Notes: a model not told the origin generated them from the letters alone. DNA of 31,757 nucleotides from Anaerolineales bacterium UBA3082 (GCA_002366595.1 DFBK01000054.1:22811-54567), one strand, 5' to 3'; shown: positions 7,206-14,628, counted from the first letter of the stretch. Translations and numbers: made by a program.

Positions 7206-7281
7206 ATTACTATGCAGGGGAAGGGATGCCTTCCTTTCAGTGCCGCTTGAGGGAGAGGGGTTACCCCTCTCCTTTCTTTTT
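7206..7281 (+). ncRNA. Candidate small RNA or attenuated leader
   Basis: A stretch of about 76 bases bounded by its own promoter and a terminator. It holds two hairpins. The first is 7216-7237, with GGAAGG pairing CCTTCC around GATG. The second is a perfect 9-bp stem (7252-7260 with 7264-7272, loop TTA) followed by TTTCTTTTT, a textbook intrinsic terminator. No convincing reading frame lies inside. It could be an independent sRNA or an attenuator in front of the membrane protein gene at 7356, although that gene has its own promoter further on. I do not recognise an RNA family. Confidence 0.45.
7252..7281 (+). terminator. Intrinsic terminator
   Basis: A perfect stem GGAGAGGGG with CCCCTCTCC, a 3-base loop, then a T-rich tail (TTTCTTTTT). 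It ends the small transcript that starts near 7206. Confidence 0.8.
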
Positions 7282-7293
7282 GCCTCAGGTGTT

Positions 7294-7323
7294 TTGGCTG
7301 GAAGAGGGCGTTAATGGTATAAT
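7294..7323 (+). promoter_or_regulatory. Promoter of the 7356 membrane-protein operon
   Basis: TTGGCT (7294-7299), 18 bases, TATAAT (7318-7323), with an extended -10 (TGG directly before TATAAT). It lies immediately after the small-RNA terminator and 33 bases before the TTG start at 7356. Confidence 0.65.
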
Positions 7324-7355
7324 CAACAAGAGAGATTATTGGGAAGAGGTGGTGT

Positions 7356-8252
7356 TTGGAAACGAAAGGGCTGGGGATAGAGAGCGTTCTATTGGGCCTG
7401 GGGGCTTGGTGGGCCAAGCCCCGCATCTGGCTGGGACCAGCCTGGGCGGTTCTCTGTGGTGGTTTAGCCTCCGGGAGGCTGGGGTTCAACGGGCGGACGG
7501 TTCTGGTTCTTCTCTTGTCCCTCTTTCTAGGAGACCCGCTCCTGGGAACTATCTGGCGGGAGGCATCTATCATAGCCTCTCCCTCCAACCCCACTTCTCT
7601 CAGTGAAGGGTCAAAGGTCAGGCTCTCCCCGCTACCCTATACTCTGCCTGGCTCTCTGGCTGATCTTCTCTTCCGTTGGTCGGAAGAGCGGCTATCTTGG
7701 TGGTCTTCGGTCTGGCCCAGGTTCGAGGCCCCTCTGGCTGGCTTAGCCTTCGCCCTTCCTTTGGTATTTGTTCTGGCTATCCTTTTGGGTCAGAGCGTAA
7801 TCATACTCATAGCCATGGCTTTGATCTTGGTGGCTTGGGAATCTCTAAGTTTACATGGTGGCAAGAAGCGGAGTCGCCTGCTTCAAGCCTTTTATGCAGG
7901 GGGGGTGGCTTGGCTTGTGGGTTATCTGGCTTTCATCCCTCAAGTAGCGCTCCAGCGACATGGCGAGGCGTTCCCTTGGGCTCTAATCTATACCGGGGTC
8001 CTTTACGCTTTCCAAAGCATAGATAAAGGCGAACGAGCCAAGGGTATGAGGGTCCTCAATCTGGTGCAGATCTTCGGGGTAACGGTTCTGATTCTGACCA
8101 GGGAGCCAATACTGGCGGGGGTCGCAGGTCTCTTGCTCCTGCCTCAGATGCTGCTTCAACCGGTTTTCAAGCGAGGCCGTGCGTATCTGCGGCGCACTCA
8201 GTTCTTGGCTCTGATGGGGATGATGGTTGGGGCCCTGGCGGTGGCGATATGA
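7356..8252 (+). CDS. Polytopic membrane protein of unknown function
   Basis: A 298-residue hydrophobic protein with about seven predicted membrane segments. They are near residues 10-30, 48-66, two long ones in 127-165, 180-200, 240-258 and 262-298 (broken by a basic KRGRAYLRR loop). The loop between the second and third segments contains a Ser/Pro-rich stretch and RWSEERLSWW. No catalytic motif stands out and I do not recognise the family. The start is TTG at 7356 after AAGAGGTGG; no upstream in-frame ATG is available. It overlaps the next gene by 4 bases (ATGA at 8249), so it is translationally coupled to the membrane-anchored methyltransferase and may act with it. Confidence 0.65.
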   Translation: METKGLGIESVLLGLGAWWAKPRIWLGPAWAVLCGGLASGRLGFNGRTVLVLLLSLFLGDPLLGTIWREASIIASPSNPTSLSEGSKVRLSPLPYTLPGSLADLLFRWSEERLSWWSSVWPRFEAPLAGLAFALPLVFVLAILLGQSVIILIAMALILVAWESLSLHGGKKRSRLLQAFYAGGVAWLVGYLAFIPQVALQRHGEAFPWALIYTGVLYAFQSIDKGERAKGMRVLNLVQIFGVTVLILTREPILAGVAGLLLLPQMLLQPVFKRGRAYLRRTQFLALMGMMVGALAVAI

Positions 8253-9079
8253 GTTTCGCGATCTGGGCTGCTCTGGCGTTCCTCCTGGCTGGTTTGGGGT
8301 ATTGGTTGCTCGTTCTCACCGAGGGTGTCTACCTTGGCCCTAGGGTAGTGCGCCTTCTTTACGACTGGGGAGCCAAGAGTTACGATGAGATTAAGGAGTT
8401 CGACGTAGGCAAGGACGCCTGGCACCTGGCTATACCTTTGGAGAGGAGGCTTAAAGATTGGAAATGTCCCCCCATCCTCGATGTGGCCACCGGCACGGGG
8501 AGGATGCTTCTGGCCCTCTTGCGCCGTCCCGGGTTCGAGGGCTGGCTGGTGGGCTTAGACGCTTCGCTGCCTATGCTTCGAGTGGCGAGGGAGAAAGTCC
8601 AGGGTTACGGGGGCCGGGCCTCTTTGCTCTGGAAGGATGCCTCTCGGTTGCCCTTTGCCGACGGCTCTTTCGCCGCCGTTACCTGCATCGAGGCCCTGGA
8701 GTTCATGCCTGATCAGAGTTTAGCCCTTCAAGAGATGGCGCGGGTCTTGGCCCCAGGCGGGGTTCTTTTGCTCAGCAATCGGGTGGGTCGCGATACCTTC
8801 TTCCTCCCCGGCCGAACTTTCGGGAGGGAGGAACTAAAAAGTCTATTGGCTTCCCTCTCCTTGGGGGATGTGCAGGTTAAGCGGTGGCAGGAGTGTTATG
8901 ACCTGGTGTGGGCCCAAAAAAGGGGTTCGCCTGGAGGGAAGCCTCCCCAGAACCTCTCGGAGGTTCTCCTCTGTCCCCGCTGTGGCTCCTCCCTGGCTAG
9001 GAGGAGCGAGGCGATGGGTTGTCTGAACTGTGATCATCTCTACCCCTTTGTAGATGGGGTTCTGAGTCTGGAGGTATAA
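8249..9079 (+). CDS. Membrane-anchored SAM-dependent methyltransferase with C-terminal zinc ribbon
   Basis: A 276-residue protein in three parts. Residues 4-24 are a hydrophobic anchor. Residues about 40-230 form a class I methyltransferase of the UbiE/Methyltransf_11 type, with SAM motif I LDVATGTGRM (77-86), an acidic VGLDAS strand end, DASRLPFADGSFAAV, and the post-motif EMARVLAPGGVLLLSN. The C-terminus (about 238-276) is a Trm112-like zinc ribbon with CPRC and CLNC pairs (Cys242, 245, 258, 261) and YPFVDGVLSL. Trm112-like domains usually activate separate methyltransferases; here it is fused. The substrate is unknown, although a lipid or quinone is plausible for a membrane-tethered UbiE relative. 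The start overlaps the upstream membrane-protein stop. Confidence 0.8.
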   Translation: MSFAIWAALAFLLAGLGYWLLVLTEGVYLGPRVVRLLYDWGAKSYDEIKEFDVGKDAWHLAIPLERRLKDWKCPPILDVATGTGRMLLALLRRPGFEGWLVGLDASLPMLRVAREKVQGYGGRASLLWKDASRLPFADGSFAAVTCIEALEFMPDQSLALQEMARVLAPGGVLLLSNRVGRDTFFLPGRTFGREELKSLLASLSLGDVQVKRWQECYDLVWAQKRGSPGGKPPQNLSEVLLCPRCGSSLARRSEAMGCLNCDHLYPFVDGVLSLEV

Positions 9080-9083
9080 GCAA

Positions 9084-9794
9084 ATGGCTAAGTCGAATAA
9101 GAAGCCAAGGGAATTGAAGGGAGCGAAGGAAGGGATAGTTACCCTAGATGAGGTAAAGCGGGATGGGGAGGTGGTCGCTCTTCTCGAATCGGCCAACGAG
9201 CAGTTGCGAACAATAGGTTATACGGAGCATGGTAAGAGGCACGCCAGCCTGGTGGCCAATATCGCCCAAAATGTCCTCTTGCGCCTCGATTACCCGGAGA
9301 GGACGGCGGAACTGGCAGCCATAGCCGGCTATCTCCACGACATCGGGAACGCCATCCATCGGGAGGGCCACGCTATGGCCAGCGCGCTCATCGCCTTGGA
9401 CATCCTGCGTCGGCTAGGGATGGGGGTTGACGAGATAGCGCTCATTATGGCCGCCATAGGCAACCACGAGCAGGAGCGGGGGGAGTCAGTGAGCGATATC
9501 TCGGCGGCGGTTATCATCGCTGACAAGGCAGATGTCCACCGCTCGCGGGTCCAGAACCCTGATATGCTGACCTTCGACATCCACGACCGGGTCAACTACG
9601 CCGCCCAGCGCTCCTTTGTGCGGGTGGACGCCGAGAATAGGACCATAACCTTAGAGTTGGAGGTGGACACGGAGATATCGAGCGTGATGGAGTATTTCGA
9701 GATATTCATGAGTAGAATGCTCATGACCCGGCGGGCGGTGCGCTTCCTGGATTGCGAGTTCGTCTTGACCATCAACGAGACGAAGATGTTTTAG
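9084..9794 (+). CDS. HD-domain phosphohydrolase
   Basis: A 236-residue soluble protein with an HD domain. Candidate metal ligands are His49 and His53 (EHGKRHASLV), the His85-Asp86 pair in GYLHDIGNA, His92 and His96, His128 in GNHEQ, and Asp147 in IADKAD. The order H...HD...H...D is that of a metal-dependent phosphohydrolase. The C-terminal 80 residues form a strand-rich region that may dimerise. The substrate cannot be read; nucleotides or cyclic nucleotides are typical for the superfamily. ATG 9084 starts 4 bases after the methyltransferase stop, with GGAGGT inside the preceding gene, so it belongs to the same operon. Confidence 0.85.
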   Translation: MAKSNKKPRELKGAKEGIVTLDEVKRDGEVVALLESANEQLRTIGYTEHGKRHASLVANIAQNVLLRLDYPERTAELAAIAGYLHDIGNAIHREGHAMASALIALDILRRLGMGVDEIALIMAAIGNHEQERGESVSDISAAVIIADKADVHRSRVQNPDMLTFDIHDRVNYAAQRSFVRVDAENRTITLELEVDTEISSVMEYFEIFMSRMLMTRRAVRFLDCEFVLTINETKMF

Positions 9795-9806
9795 GGGCGT
9801 GGGAGA

Positions 9807-9830
9807 AGAGGCTCAGGGAGTGGAGGGGGA
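9807..9830. repeat. GAGGCTCAG leader repeat, copy 1
   Basis: A 24-base copy beginning AGAGGCTCAGGGAGTGG, matching the copy at 10142-10165 at 23 of 24 positions. It ends 13 bases before the ATG at 9844 and supplies G-rich Shine-Dalgarno-like sequence. Confidence 0.7.
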
Positions 9831-9843
9831 AAGGGGGTAGGAG

Positions 9844-10107
9844 ATGCCACATATAGGACTGCCAGAGCTCCTTGTTCTTATGGTCACACTGTTGATTCTG
9901 ATGATCCCGATTTTGCTTATTATCTCAGTGACAGGTAGAAAGGTTACGGTGACTTGTCCAAGATGTGGCACTGAGACCAGAAGAGGAGGCTATTCGTGGT
10001 GGCAGATACTTGTTGCTATTCTTTTCTTTCCTATTGGCCTTCTGGCCTTGGCAGCGGGAAGGCAACCCACCGAGTGCACGGACTGCGGCTTTCGCTGGCA
10101 GGCCTAG
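9844..10107 (+). CDS. Small membrane protein with zinc ribbon
   Basis: An 87-residue protein. Residues about 7-30 are a hydrophobic helix, followed by a zinc-ribbon half CPRCG (39-43), a second membrane segment at about 53-70 (ILVAILFFPIGLLALAAG) and the closing CTDCG (78-82). The four cysteines would lie on one face of the membrane, with the second hydrophobic segment as a hairpin. Function is unknown. It starts at ATG 9844 right after a leader repeat that is also found before the next gene. Lower GC and different codon use from the preceding operon suggest accessory origin. Confidence 0.65.
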   Translation: MPHIGLPELLVLMVTLLILMIPILLIISVTGRKVTVTCPRCGTETRRGGYSWWQILVAILFFPIGLLALAAGRQPTECTDCGFRWQA

Positions 10108-10141
10108 CTGTCCTTCAATAAGGGCCACGTCTCCTGAGTGC

Positions 10142-10165
10142 AGAGGCTCAGGGAGTGGTGGGGGA
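10142..10165. repeat. GAGGCTCAG leader repeat, copy 2
   Basis: AGAGGCTCAGGGAGTGG followed by TGGGGGA, 11 bases before the ATG at 10177. The bases before it (CTCCTGAG) can pair with CTCAGGGAG, forming a small hairpin at the ribosome-binding region. Confidence 0.7.
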
Positions 10166-10176
10166 GGAGGTAAAAC

Positions 10177-11133
10177 ATGGAGGTACGGAAGTTGACATGC
10201 CCCAGTTGTGGCGCGCAGGTAGAGGTGCCCGTTGATCTGAGTCGTGCCCATTGCGTTTACTGTGGGTCAGAGATACTTATCTCTTCTGAAGCCGAGGCTC
10301 AGAAGGCCGCCCGGCAAGCCGACTTGGAGGTTTCGCTAGAACTGCTCAGGACAGCAGTGAAGGCTCAGAACTGGTCAGACATACTCCGCTATGCTGATAG
10401 GGTTTTGGAGGTCGACCCAAATACCTCGTATGCTTGGTATTGGAAGGGATTGGCCACATGCAATTCATCCACGTGGACTGCCGACCTTTGGGAAGAGGGT
10501 AGGACCTACCTGGACAAAGCTCTGGAAATTGACCCCGAGAACCAGGAGGCTCGGATTGTGCCCGAGTGGTGGCCGGGGTCTTATATCCGTTACTTGTGCG
10601 CTATCTCAAAGGAGCAGTGGAAGATCGCCTATAATGTCTGGGCTGCGGAGTGCCTCCGTTCTTTCGGCTCCATAGCGCGGAGAAAGGCGGCTCCCTATGC
10701 AGCGAGGGCCCTCGCGACGTTGGACAAGGCGTTGAGTCTGCTTCCTCAGATGCCTGCGGGTCCGTCGCGCGACAAAGCGGAATCCACAATCCTGTTAAAG
10801 AAGGTCGAATTTCTCCGGGATTTTGTGACAGGCCCACAGTTCGGAGACCCTGCCCCCTTCCGTCGCCGTCTAGAAGAACTAAGGGCCAAGGGGAGAATTT
10901 GGGAAGATGTAGAGAAATTGCCTGACTTGCGTCAAAGTCTCGAAGAGACCGAAGCGGAAATTGCGAGAATCGAGAAGGAAGGGGGCTTTCTACGTCGCCG
11001 CAGCCTCGGCAAAGTTCGGAAAGAGCGAGAAGAGTATCTTCAACGGATTAGGAGAGCGGAGGAACTACTTCGCAGCGAGGGGCCACCAGCGAGAAGCAAA
11101 GGAGATGCAGAAGGCGACCCCTCAGCCGGCTAG
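10177..11133 (+). CDS. Zinc-ribbon and TPR-containing protein
   Basis: A 318-residue soluble protein. It opens with a zinc ribbon (CPSCG at 8-12, CVYCG at 27-31). TPR-like helices follow at about 48-135 (including ILRYADRVLEVDPNTSYAWYW and YLDKALEIDPENQEAR; each has the A/G-x-x-x-A and xDP turn pattern), with a degenerate repeat around 168-215. The last 80 residues are highly charged with coiled-coil character (LEETEAEIARIEKEGG). It looks like a scaffold or adaptor; no enzyme motif is seen. It is preceded by the same leader repeat as the previous gene, and both encode zinc-ribbon proteins. Confidence 0.7.
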   Translation: MEVRKLTCPSCGAQVEVPVDLSRAHCVYCGSEILISSEAEAQKAARQADLEVSLELLRTAVKAQNWSDILRYADRVLEVDPNTSYAWYWKGLATCNSSTWTADLWEEGRTYLDKALEIDPENQEARIVPEWWPGSYIRYLCAISKEQWKIAYNVWAAECLRSFGSIARRKAAPYAARALATLDKALSLLPQMPAGPSRDKAESTILLKKVEFLRDFVTGPQFGDPAPFRRRLEELRAKGRIWEDVEKLPDLRQSLEETEAEIARIEKEGGFLRRRSLGKVRKEREEYLQRIRRAEELLRSEGPPARSKGDAEGDPSAG

Positions 11134-11191
11134 TGAAAAGACTAAGTCCAAGGCCCTCAATATGTTGTGAACCAGGGAGAGGGGACTTGCA

Positions 11192-11395
11192 ATGGCGACC
11201 TACCAGCAAATCAAACGCTATGTCAAGCAGACCTATGGCTACACGGTGAGCAGCTGTTCGATTGCTCACGTCAAAGAGATATGCGGATTGGAACTCAGGA
11301 AGGCGTGGAATAGAAAATACCCAAGGGCCAATCCTTGCCCACCCGACAAGATTGAGCCAATAACGCAAGCCTTCAGACGCTTTGGGATGATATAG
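11192..11395 (+). CDS. Small conserved protein of unknown function
   Basis: A 67-residue protein with a compact, conserved-looking sequence: TYQQIKRYVKQTYGYTVSSC, SIAHVKEICGLELRKAWNR, then PCPPDKIEPITQAFRRFGMI. I have the impression of a widespread small family found in accessory regions, but no function is assigned. The basic, aromatic-rich N-terminal helix suggests nucleic-acid binding (inference). ATG 11192 follows GAGAGGGG. The stop codon is followed at once by a REP-like palindrome. Confidence 0.65.
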   Translation: MATYQQIKRYVKQTYGYTVSSCSIAHVKEICGLELRKAWNRKYPRANPCPPDKIEPITQAFRRFGMI

Positions 11396-11417
11396 GGGCA
11401 GGTACGGAAATCTGCCC
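11396..11417. repeat. REP-like palindrome related to those flanking the RAYT
   Basis: GGGCAGGT, a 7-base loop, then ATCTGCCC. It matches the 6089-6110 palindrome at 19 of 22 positions, 5 kb from the RAYT gene. It is a likely dispersed target or product of the same element. Confidence 0.7.
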
Positions 11418-11436
11418 ACAGTCGCCAAATGCTAAT

Positions 11437-11492
11437 GTAGGGGAGGGGCTAGTCCCCTCCCGCCTTCGGGAGGCCACGAGGGCCTCCCCTAC
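11437..11492. repeat. Compound palindrome upstream of aspS
   Basis: A 10-bp outer arm pair (GTAGGGGAGG, 11437-11446 with 11483-11492) encloses two 8-bp hairpins. These are GGGAGGGG/CCCCTCCC (11441-11461) and GGGAGGCC/GGCCTCCC (11468-11488). The outer and inner stems overlap, so they compete. It probably isolates aspS from upstream transcription; it looks like a dispersed intergenic repeat. Confidence 0.65.
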
Positions 11493-11529
11493 AACCCTGA
11501 TGTCTATGATGCTCTAATTGGGGGAAACG

Positions 11530-13302
11530 ATGTTAAGGACACACACTTGCGGAGAACTGAGAGCGGAGGATGAAGGCCAGGAGGTGATCCTGGCCGGCTG
11601 GGTGCACCGGCGCCGCGACCACGGAGGGCTCATCTTCATCGACCTCCGCGACCGATGGGGGATCACCCAGTTGGTCTTTGACCCACGCCTCTCCCCGGAG
11701 GCCCACGATATAGCCTCAAAGGCCCGCGCTGAGTATGTCCTCCAGGTGAAAGGGGAGGTGAGGCGGAGGCCTGAGGGGCTGGCTAACCCAGCCTTGGCTA
11801 CGGGGGAGATAGAGGTAGCGGTTAAAAGCGCCCTAGTCCTCAATGAAGCAAAGACGCCGCCTTTCTACATAAGCGAGGAAGCCCATGTCGATGAGGCGTT
11901 GCGCCTCCGCTACCGTTATCTCGACCTCCGGCGTCGGAGCATGCAGGAGAAACTGATGCTCCGGCACAGGGTGGTGAACTATATCCGCCGCTTCCTCGAT
12001 ACTCAGGGCTTCGTCGAGATAGAGACCCCCATCCTCATCAAGAGCACCCCCGAGGGGGCCCGCGACTACCTAGTCCCCAGCCGCCTTCATCCCGGTTCTT
12101 TCTACGCCCTGCCCCAGTCTCCGCAACAGTTGAAGCAACTCCTCATGGTGGCCGGCTTCGATAGGTACTATCAGATCGCCCGCTGCTTCCGCGACGAAGC
12201 GCAGAGGGCCACCCGCCAGCCGGAGTTCACCCAACTGGACCTGGAGATGTCCTTTGTGGAGCAGGAGGATATCTTGCAACTCACCGAGGAACTCTTCACC
12301 TCCATCGTGGAGGACCTGACCGATAAGCGGATGGTGGAGAAGCCTTTTCCCCGTCTCACCTATAAGGAAGCGATAGAAAGGTACGGTACTGACAAGCCCG
12401 ATCTCCGTTGGGGCATGGAGTTGGTGGACTTGACCGATCTCTTGGCCGAGAGCGAGGTCCGGGTCTTTCGCGCCGCCATCGAGGGCGGGGGAGAGGTGAA
12501 GGGGATCAGAGCCCCCGGCTGTGGCCGTTACAGCCGCAAGGAGATCGATGAGTTGATGGACGTAGTCAAGGCCCAGGGAGCCAAAGGCTTGGTATCTATG
12601 GCTGTGGAAGCGGAGGGCATCCGCTCTATCATCGCCAAGCATCTCTCAGAGGTGGAAATCGAAGGCCTCCTCTCCCGCATGGGAGCCGAGCCAGGAGACC
12701 TCCTTCTGATAGTGGCCGACCAGCCCAAGGTAGTGGCCCAAGCCTTGGCGCATCTGCGAGTGGAGATGGGGGAGCGGCTAGGGTTGCGGGATAAAGACCT
12801 TTTGGCCTTCGTTTGGGTCCTCGAATTCCCCCTCATGGAGTGGAACGAAGAGTTATCGCACTGGGAGTTCTCCCCTCACCCCTTTACCCAGCCCAAGGAA
12901 GAGGACCTTCCCTATATGGCCTCTGACCCGCATCGAGTGCGGGGCCTCTCCCACGATATAGTCTGTAACGGCGAGGAGATCGGGGGGGGGAGCGTTCGCA
13001 TTCATCAGAGGGAACTCCAAGAACGGGTTTTCAAGATGATTGGGCTATCGCCGGAGGAGATGGATGCTCAGTTTGGGCATCTTCTGGCGGCTCTCGATTA
13101 CGGCGCACCTCCCCACGGGGGCATCGCCCCAGGCATCGACCGGCTACTTATGGTGCTGACCGGAGAGGAGAATATCCGAGAGGTGATCGCCTTCCCCAAG
13201 ACCCAGAGTGCCCAAGACCTCCTCTTCCAAGCCCCATCGCCTGTCTCGGAGGAACAACTGAAGGAGTTGCACCTTCGGTTAGCAGAGGATGAAGAACCTT
13301 AA
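11530..13302 (+). CDS. aspS: Aspartyl-tRNA synthetase
   Basis: A 590-residue class II synthetase of bacterial type. The start is ATG 11530 (MLRTHTCGEL) with a G-rich site before it. The OB-fold anticodon domain contains GWVHRRRDHGGLIFIDLRDR. Motif 2 is FRDEAQRATRQPEFTQLD, the bacterial GAD insertion occupies about residues 290-420, and motif 3 is PPHGGIAPGIDRLLM. It charges tRNA-Asp; whether it also charges tRNA-Asn cannot be told from this window. No partner is adjacent, and the 6S RNA gene follows about 60 bases downstream. Confidence 0.97.
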   Translation: MLRTHTCGELRAEDEGQEVILAGWVHRRRDHGGLIFIDLRDRWGITQLVFDPRLSPEAHDIASKARAEYVLQVKGEVRRRPEGLANPALATGEIEVAVKSALVLNEAKTPPFYISEEAHVDEALRLRYRYLDLRRRSMQEKLMLRHRVVNYIRRFLDTQGFVEIETPILIKSTPEGARDYLVPSRLHPGSFYALPQSPQQLKQLLMVAGFDRYYQIARCFRDEAQRATRQPEFTQLDLEMSFVEQEDILQLTEELFTSIVEDLTDKRMVEKPFPRLTYKEAIERYGTDKPDLRWGMELVDLTDLLAESEVRVFRAAIEGGGEVKGIRAPGCGRYSRKEIDELMDVVKAQGAKGLVSMAVEAEGIRSIIAKHLSEVEIEGLLSRMGAEPGDLLLIVADQPKVVAQALAHLRVEMGERLGLRDKDLLAFVWVLEFPLMEWNEELSHWEFSPHPFTQPKEEDLPYMASDPHRVRGLSHDIVCNGEEIGGGSVRIHQRELQERVFKMIGLSPEEMDAQFGHLLAALDYGAPPHGGIAPGIDRLLMVLTGEENIREVIAFPKTQSAQDLLFQAPSPVSEEQLKELHLRLAEDEEP

Positions 13303-13329
13303 AATCTCAGACCGCAAAGCGTTTTGCGC

Positions 13330-13358
13330 TTGCAATTTCGGTCATAATATGCTATATT
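13330..13358 (+). promoter_or_regulatory. 6S RNA promoter
   Basis: TTGCAA (13330-13335), 17 bases, TATATT (13353-13358), just ahead of the 6S RNA 5' end. Confidence 0.75.
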
Positions 13359-13365
13359 ATAAAAT

Positions 13366-13534
13366 GCGTCACCCTGTAGTGCCCGTGATGCGACCAGGGA
13401 GTTTTGAGCCAACACTTGAGAAATAGGGAGCCGATCTCTAGAGGGGCTGTCCGTAGGGCAATAACCGATAGGTAGGCACCCACCTGCGAAAGCAGGTTCA
13501 AAACTTACAAGCACACGACACAGCGGGGGACGTC
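13366..13534 (+). ncRNA. ssrS: 6S RNA
   Basis: About 169 bases. The 5' segment (GCGTC, CCC and TGT blocks) pairs with the 3' segment (ACA, GGGG and GACG blocks) to form the closing stem. The 3' half reads CACCTGCGAAAGCAGGTTCA, then AAAACTTACAAGC, the same arrangement as the CACCT...AGGGTTCAA...TTACAGC block of Escherichia coli 6S RNA. TTGAGCC and GGGAGCC occur on the 5' side around the central bubble. 6S RNA mimics an open promoter and sequesters the sigma-70-type holoenzyme when growth slows. It has its own promoter and is followed by a terminator. The assignment rests on motif order and pairing, not a covariance search. Confidence 0.8.
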
Positions 13535-13537
13535 CTG

Positions 13538-13571
13538 AGCCAGCAGGCTGCGAAGTCTGCTGGCTTTCTTT
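13538..13571 (+). terminator. Terminator after 6S RNA
   Basis: AGCCAGCAG (13538-13546) pairs with CTGCTGGCT (13557-13565), with a 10-base loop and a following TTTCTTT tract. Confidence 0.8.
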
Positions 13572-13601
13572 GTTGCCTTAGCGATCTGTGAAGGGGGTGG
13601 G

Positions 13602-13630
13602 TTGACAAAATCGCCCTTTTATGGCATACT
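13602..13630 (+). promoter_or_regulatory. Promoter of the T-box operon
   Basis: TTGACA (13602-13607), 17 bases, CATACT (13625-13630) with an extended TGG before the -10. It is placed correctly for the T-box leader. Confidence 0.75.
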
Positions 13631-13636
13631 ATTGGC

Positions 13637-13900
13637 AATTAAAGGCCATGATTGAGACGAGTAGGCGGGTGTTCGCCGGCTAGAGAGTCCGGGTGAGGTG
13701 GAAGCCGGATACGGTATGACCCCATCGAAAATCCCTCCGGAGCCGCCAACCGAAAGGGTTGCCGAGTAGACTTGGCCGGGTTCGCTAGCCGTTATCCGAG
13801 GCGAGGGTATGAATATGTACCCTAACGAGTGAGCGGGAAGTCGCTAATTAGGGTGGTACCGCGGGGGTAAAGCCCTCGTCCCTAGGACGAGGGCTTATCG
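13637..13900 (+). promoter_or_regulatory. T-box riboswitch, probably tRNA-Ile specific
   Basis: The leader contains the T-box sequence AGGGTGGTACCGCGG (13850-13864), which pairs with uncharged tRNA. A competing terminator follows: AGCCCTCGTCC (13871-13881) with GGACGAGGGCT (13885-13895), then a T-rich tail. Upstream, Stem I is recognisable by GAGTAG, AGAGAGTCCGGG and GGTGGAAGCCGG. The candidate specifier codon is ATC at 13731-13733 (context GAAAATCC), which reads isoleucine and fits ileS in the operon. When tRNA-Ile is uncharged the antiterminator forms and the downstream genes are expressed. The specifier is an inference from context. Confidence 0.92.
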
Positions 13901-13917
13901 TTTATAGGGAGGATCTT

Positions 13918-14625
13918 GTGACCGAACTTTTGCATCTGACGGATAGTTACCTTCGGGAGTTTGAGGCCACAATAGTGGAGGTGGAGGGAAGTAAGGTCGT
14001 CTTGGACCGTACAGCCTTCTATCCTCAAGGTGGGGGGCAGCCCAGCGATGTTGGCGTTCTCTTGGACGACCAAAGGCAGACCTACAAGGTGCTCAAGGTG
14101 AGCAAGAAGAGGAGGGTCTTCCACAAACTGGATAGAGAGCCGCCCCCAGCAGGGACCAGAGTCTATGGGGAGATCGATTGGGAGCATCGGTATAAGTTGA
14201 TGCGCACCCATACCGCTTTGCATATCCTCTGCGGGGTGATCTTTAGGGACTATGGGGCCTCGGTCACCGGGGGAAATATGGAGCCTCTCAGGGCGCGGAT
14301 GGATTTCGAGTTGGAGCATATGAGCGCCGATTTCGCCCAAGAGGTGGAGGAGAAGATCAACCGGGAGGTGGAGGCGGCGCACCCGGTCAAGATAAGCGTT
14401 CTCCCTCGGGAGGAGGCTTTCCAGATCCCGGACCTAATCCGCACTAAGATCAACCTCCTGCCGGAGGGGATAAAAGAGGTGCGAGTGGTGGAGATAGAGG
14501 GGCTGGATATACAGGCCGATGGAGGGACTCATGTAGCCAACACCAAAGAGGTGGGGCATATACAGGTGGTGGGCCATGAGAGCAAGGGACGGATAAATAA
14601 GCGTTTGAGGATCACTCTGGAGTAG
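13918..14625 (+). CDS. AlaX-like alanyl-tRNA editing domain protein
   Basis: A 235-residue protein related to the AlaRS editing domain (AlaX family), which hydrolyses mischarged Ser- or Gly-tRNA-Ala in trans. Visible blocks are FYPQGGGQPSD (35-45), the zinc site HTALHIL (about 97-103) and GGTHVANTKEVG (about 201-212). The residue before GGTH is Asp, where AlaRS proteins usually have a zinc-binding Cys, so metal ligation may differ. The start is GTG 13918 after AGGGAGG. It is the first gene behind an Ile T-box and lies upstream of ileS, an unusual setting for an alanine-related editing factor; a different amino acid specificity is possible. Confidence 0.85.
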   Translation: MTELLHLTDSYLREFEATIVEVEGSKVVLDRTAFYPQGGGQPSDVGVLLDDQRQTYKVLKVSKKRRVFHKLDREPPPAGTRVYGEIDWEHRYKLMRTHTALHILCGVIFRDYGASVTGGNMEPLRARMDFELEHMSADFAQEVEEKINREVEAAHPVKISVLPREEAFQIPDLIRTKINLLPEGIKEVRVVEIEGLDIQADGGTHVANTKEVGHIQVVGHESKGRINKRLRITLE

Positions 14626-14628
14626 TCA

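Noticed and set aside
7356..7606. Alternative frame starting at 7226 through the small-RNA region
   Set aside because: It would cross the terminator and the promoter and overlap the membrane-protein gene in another frame; its translation shows no domain.
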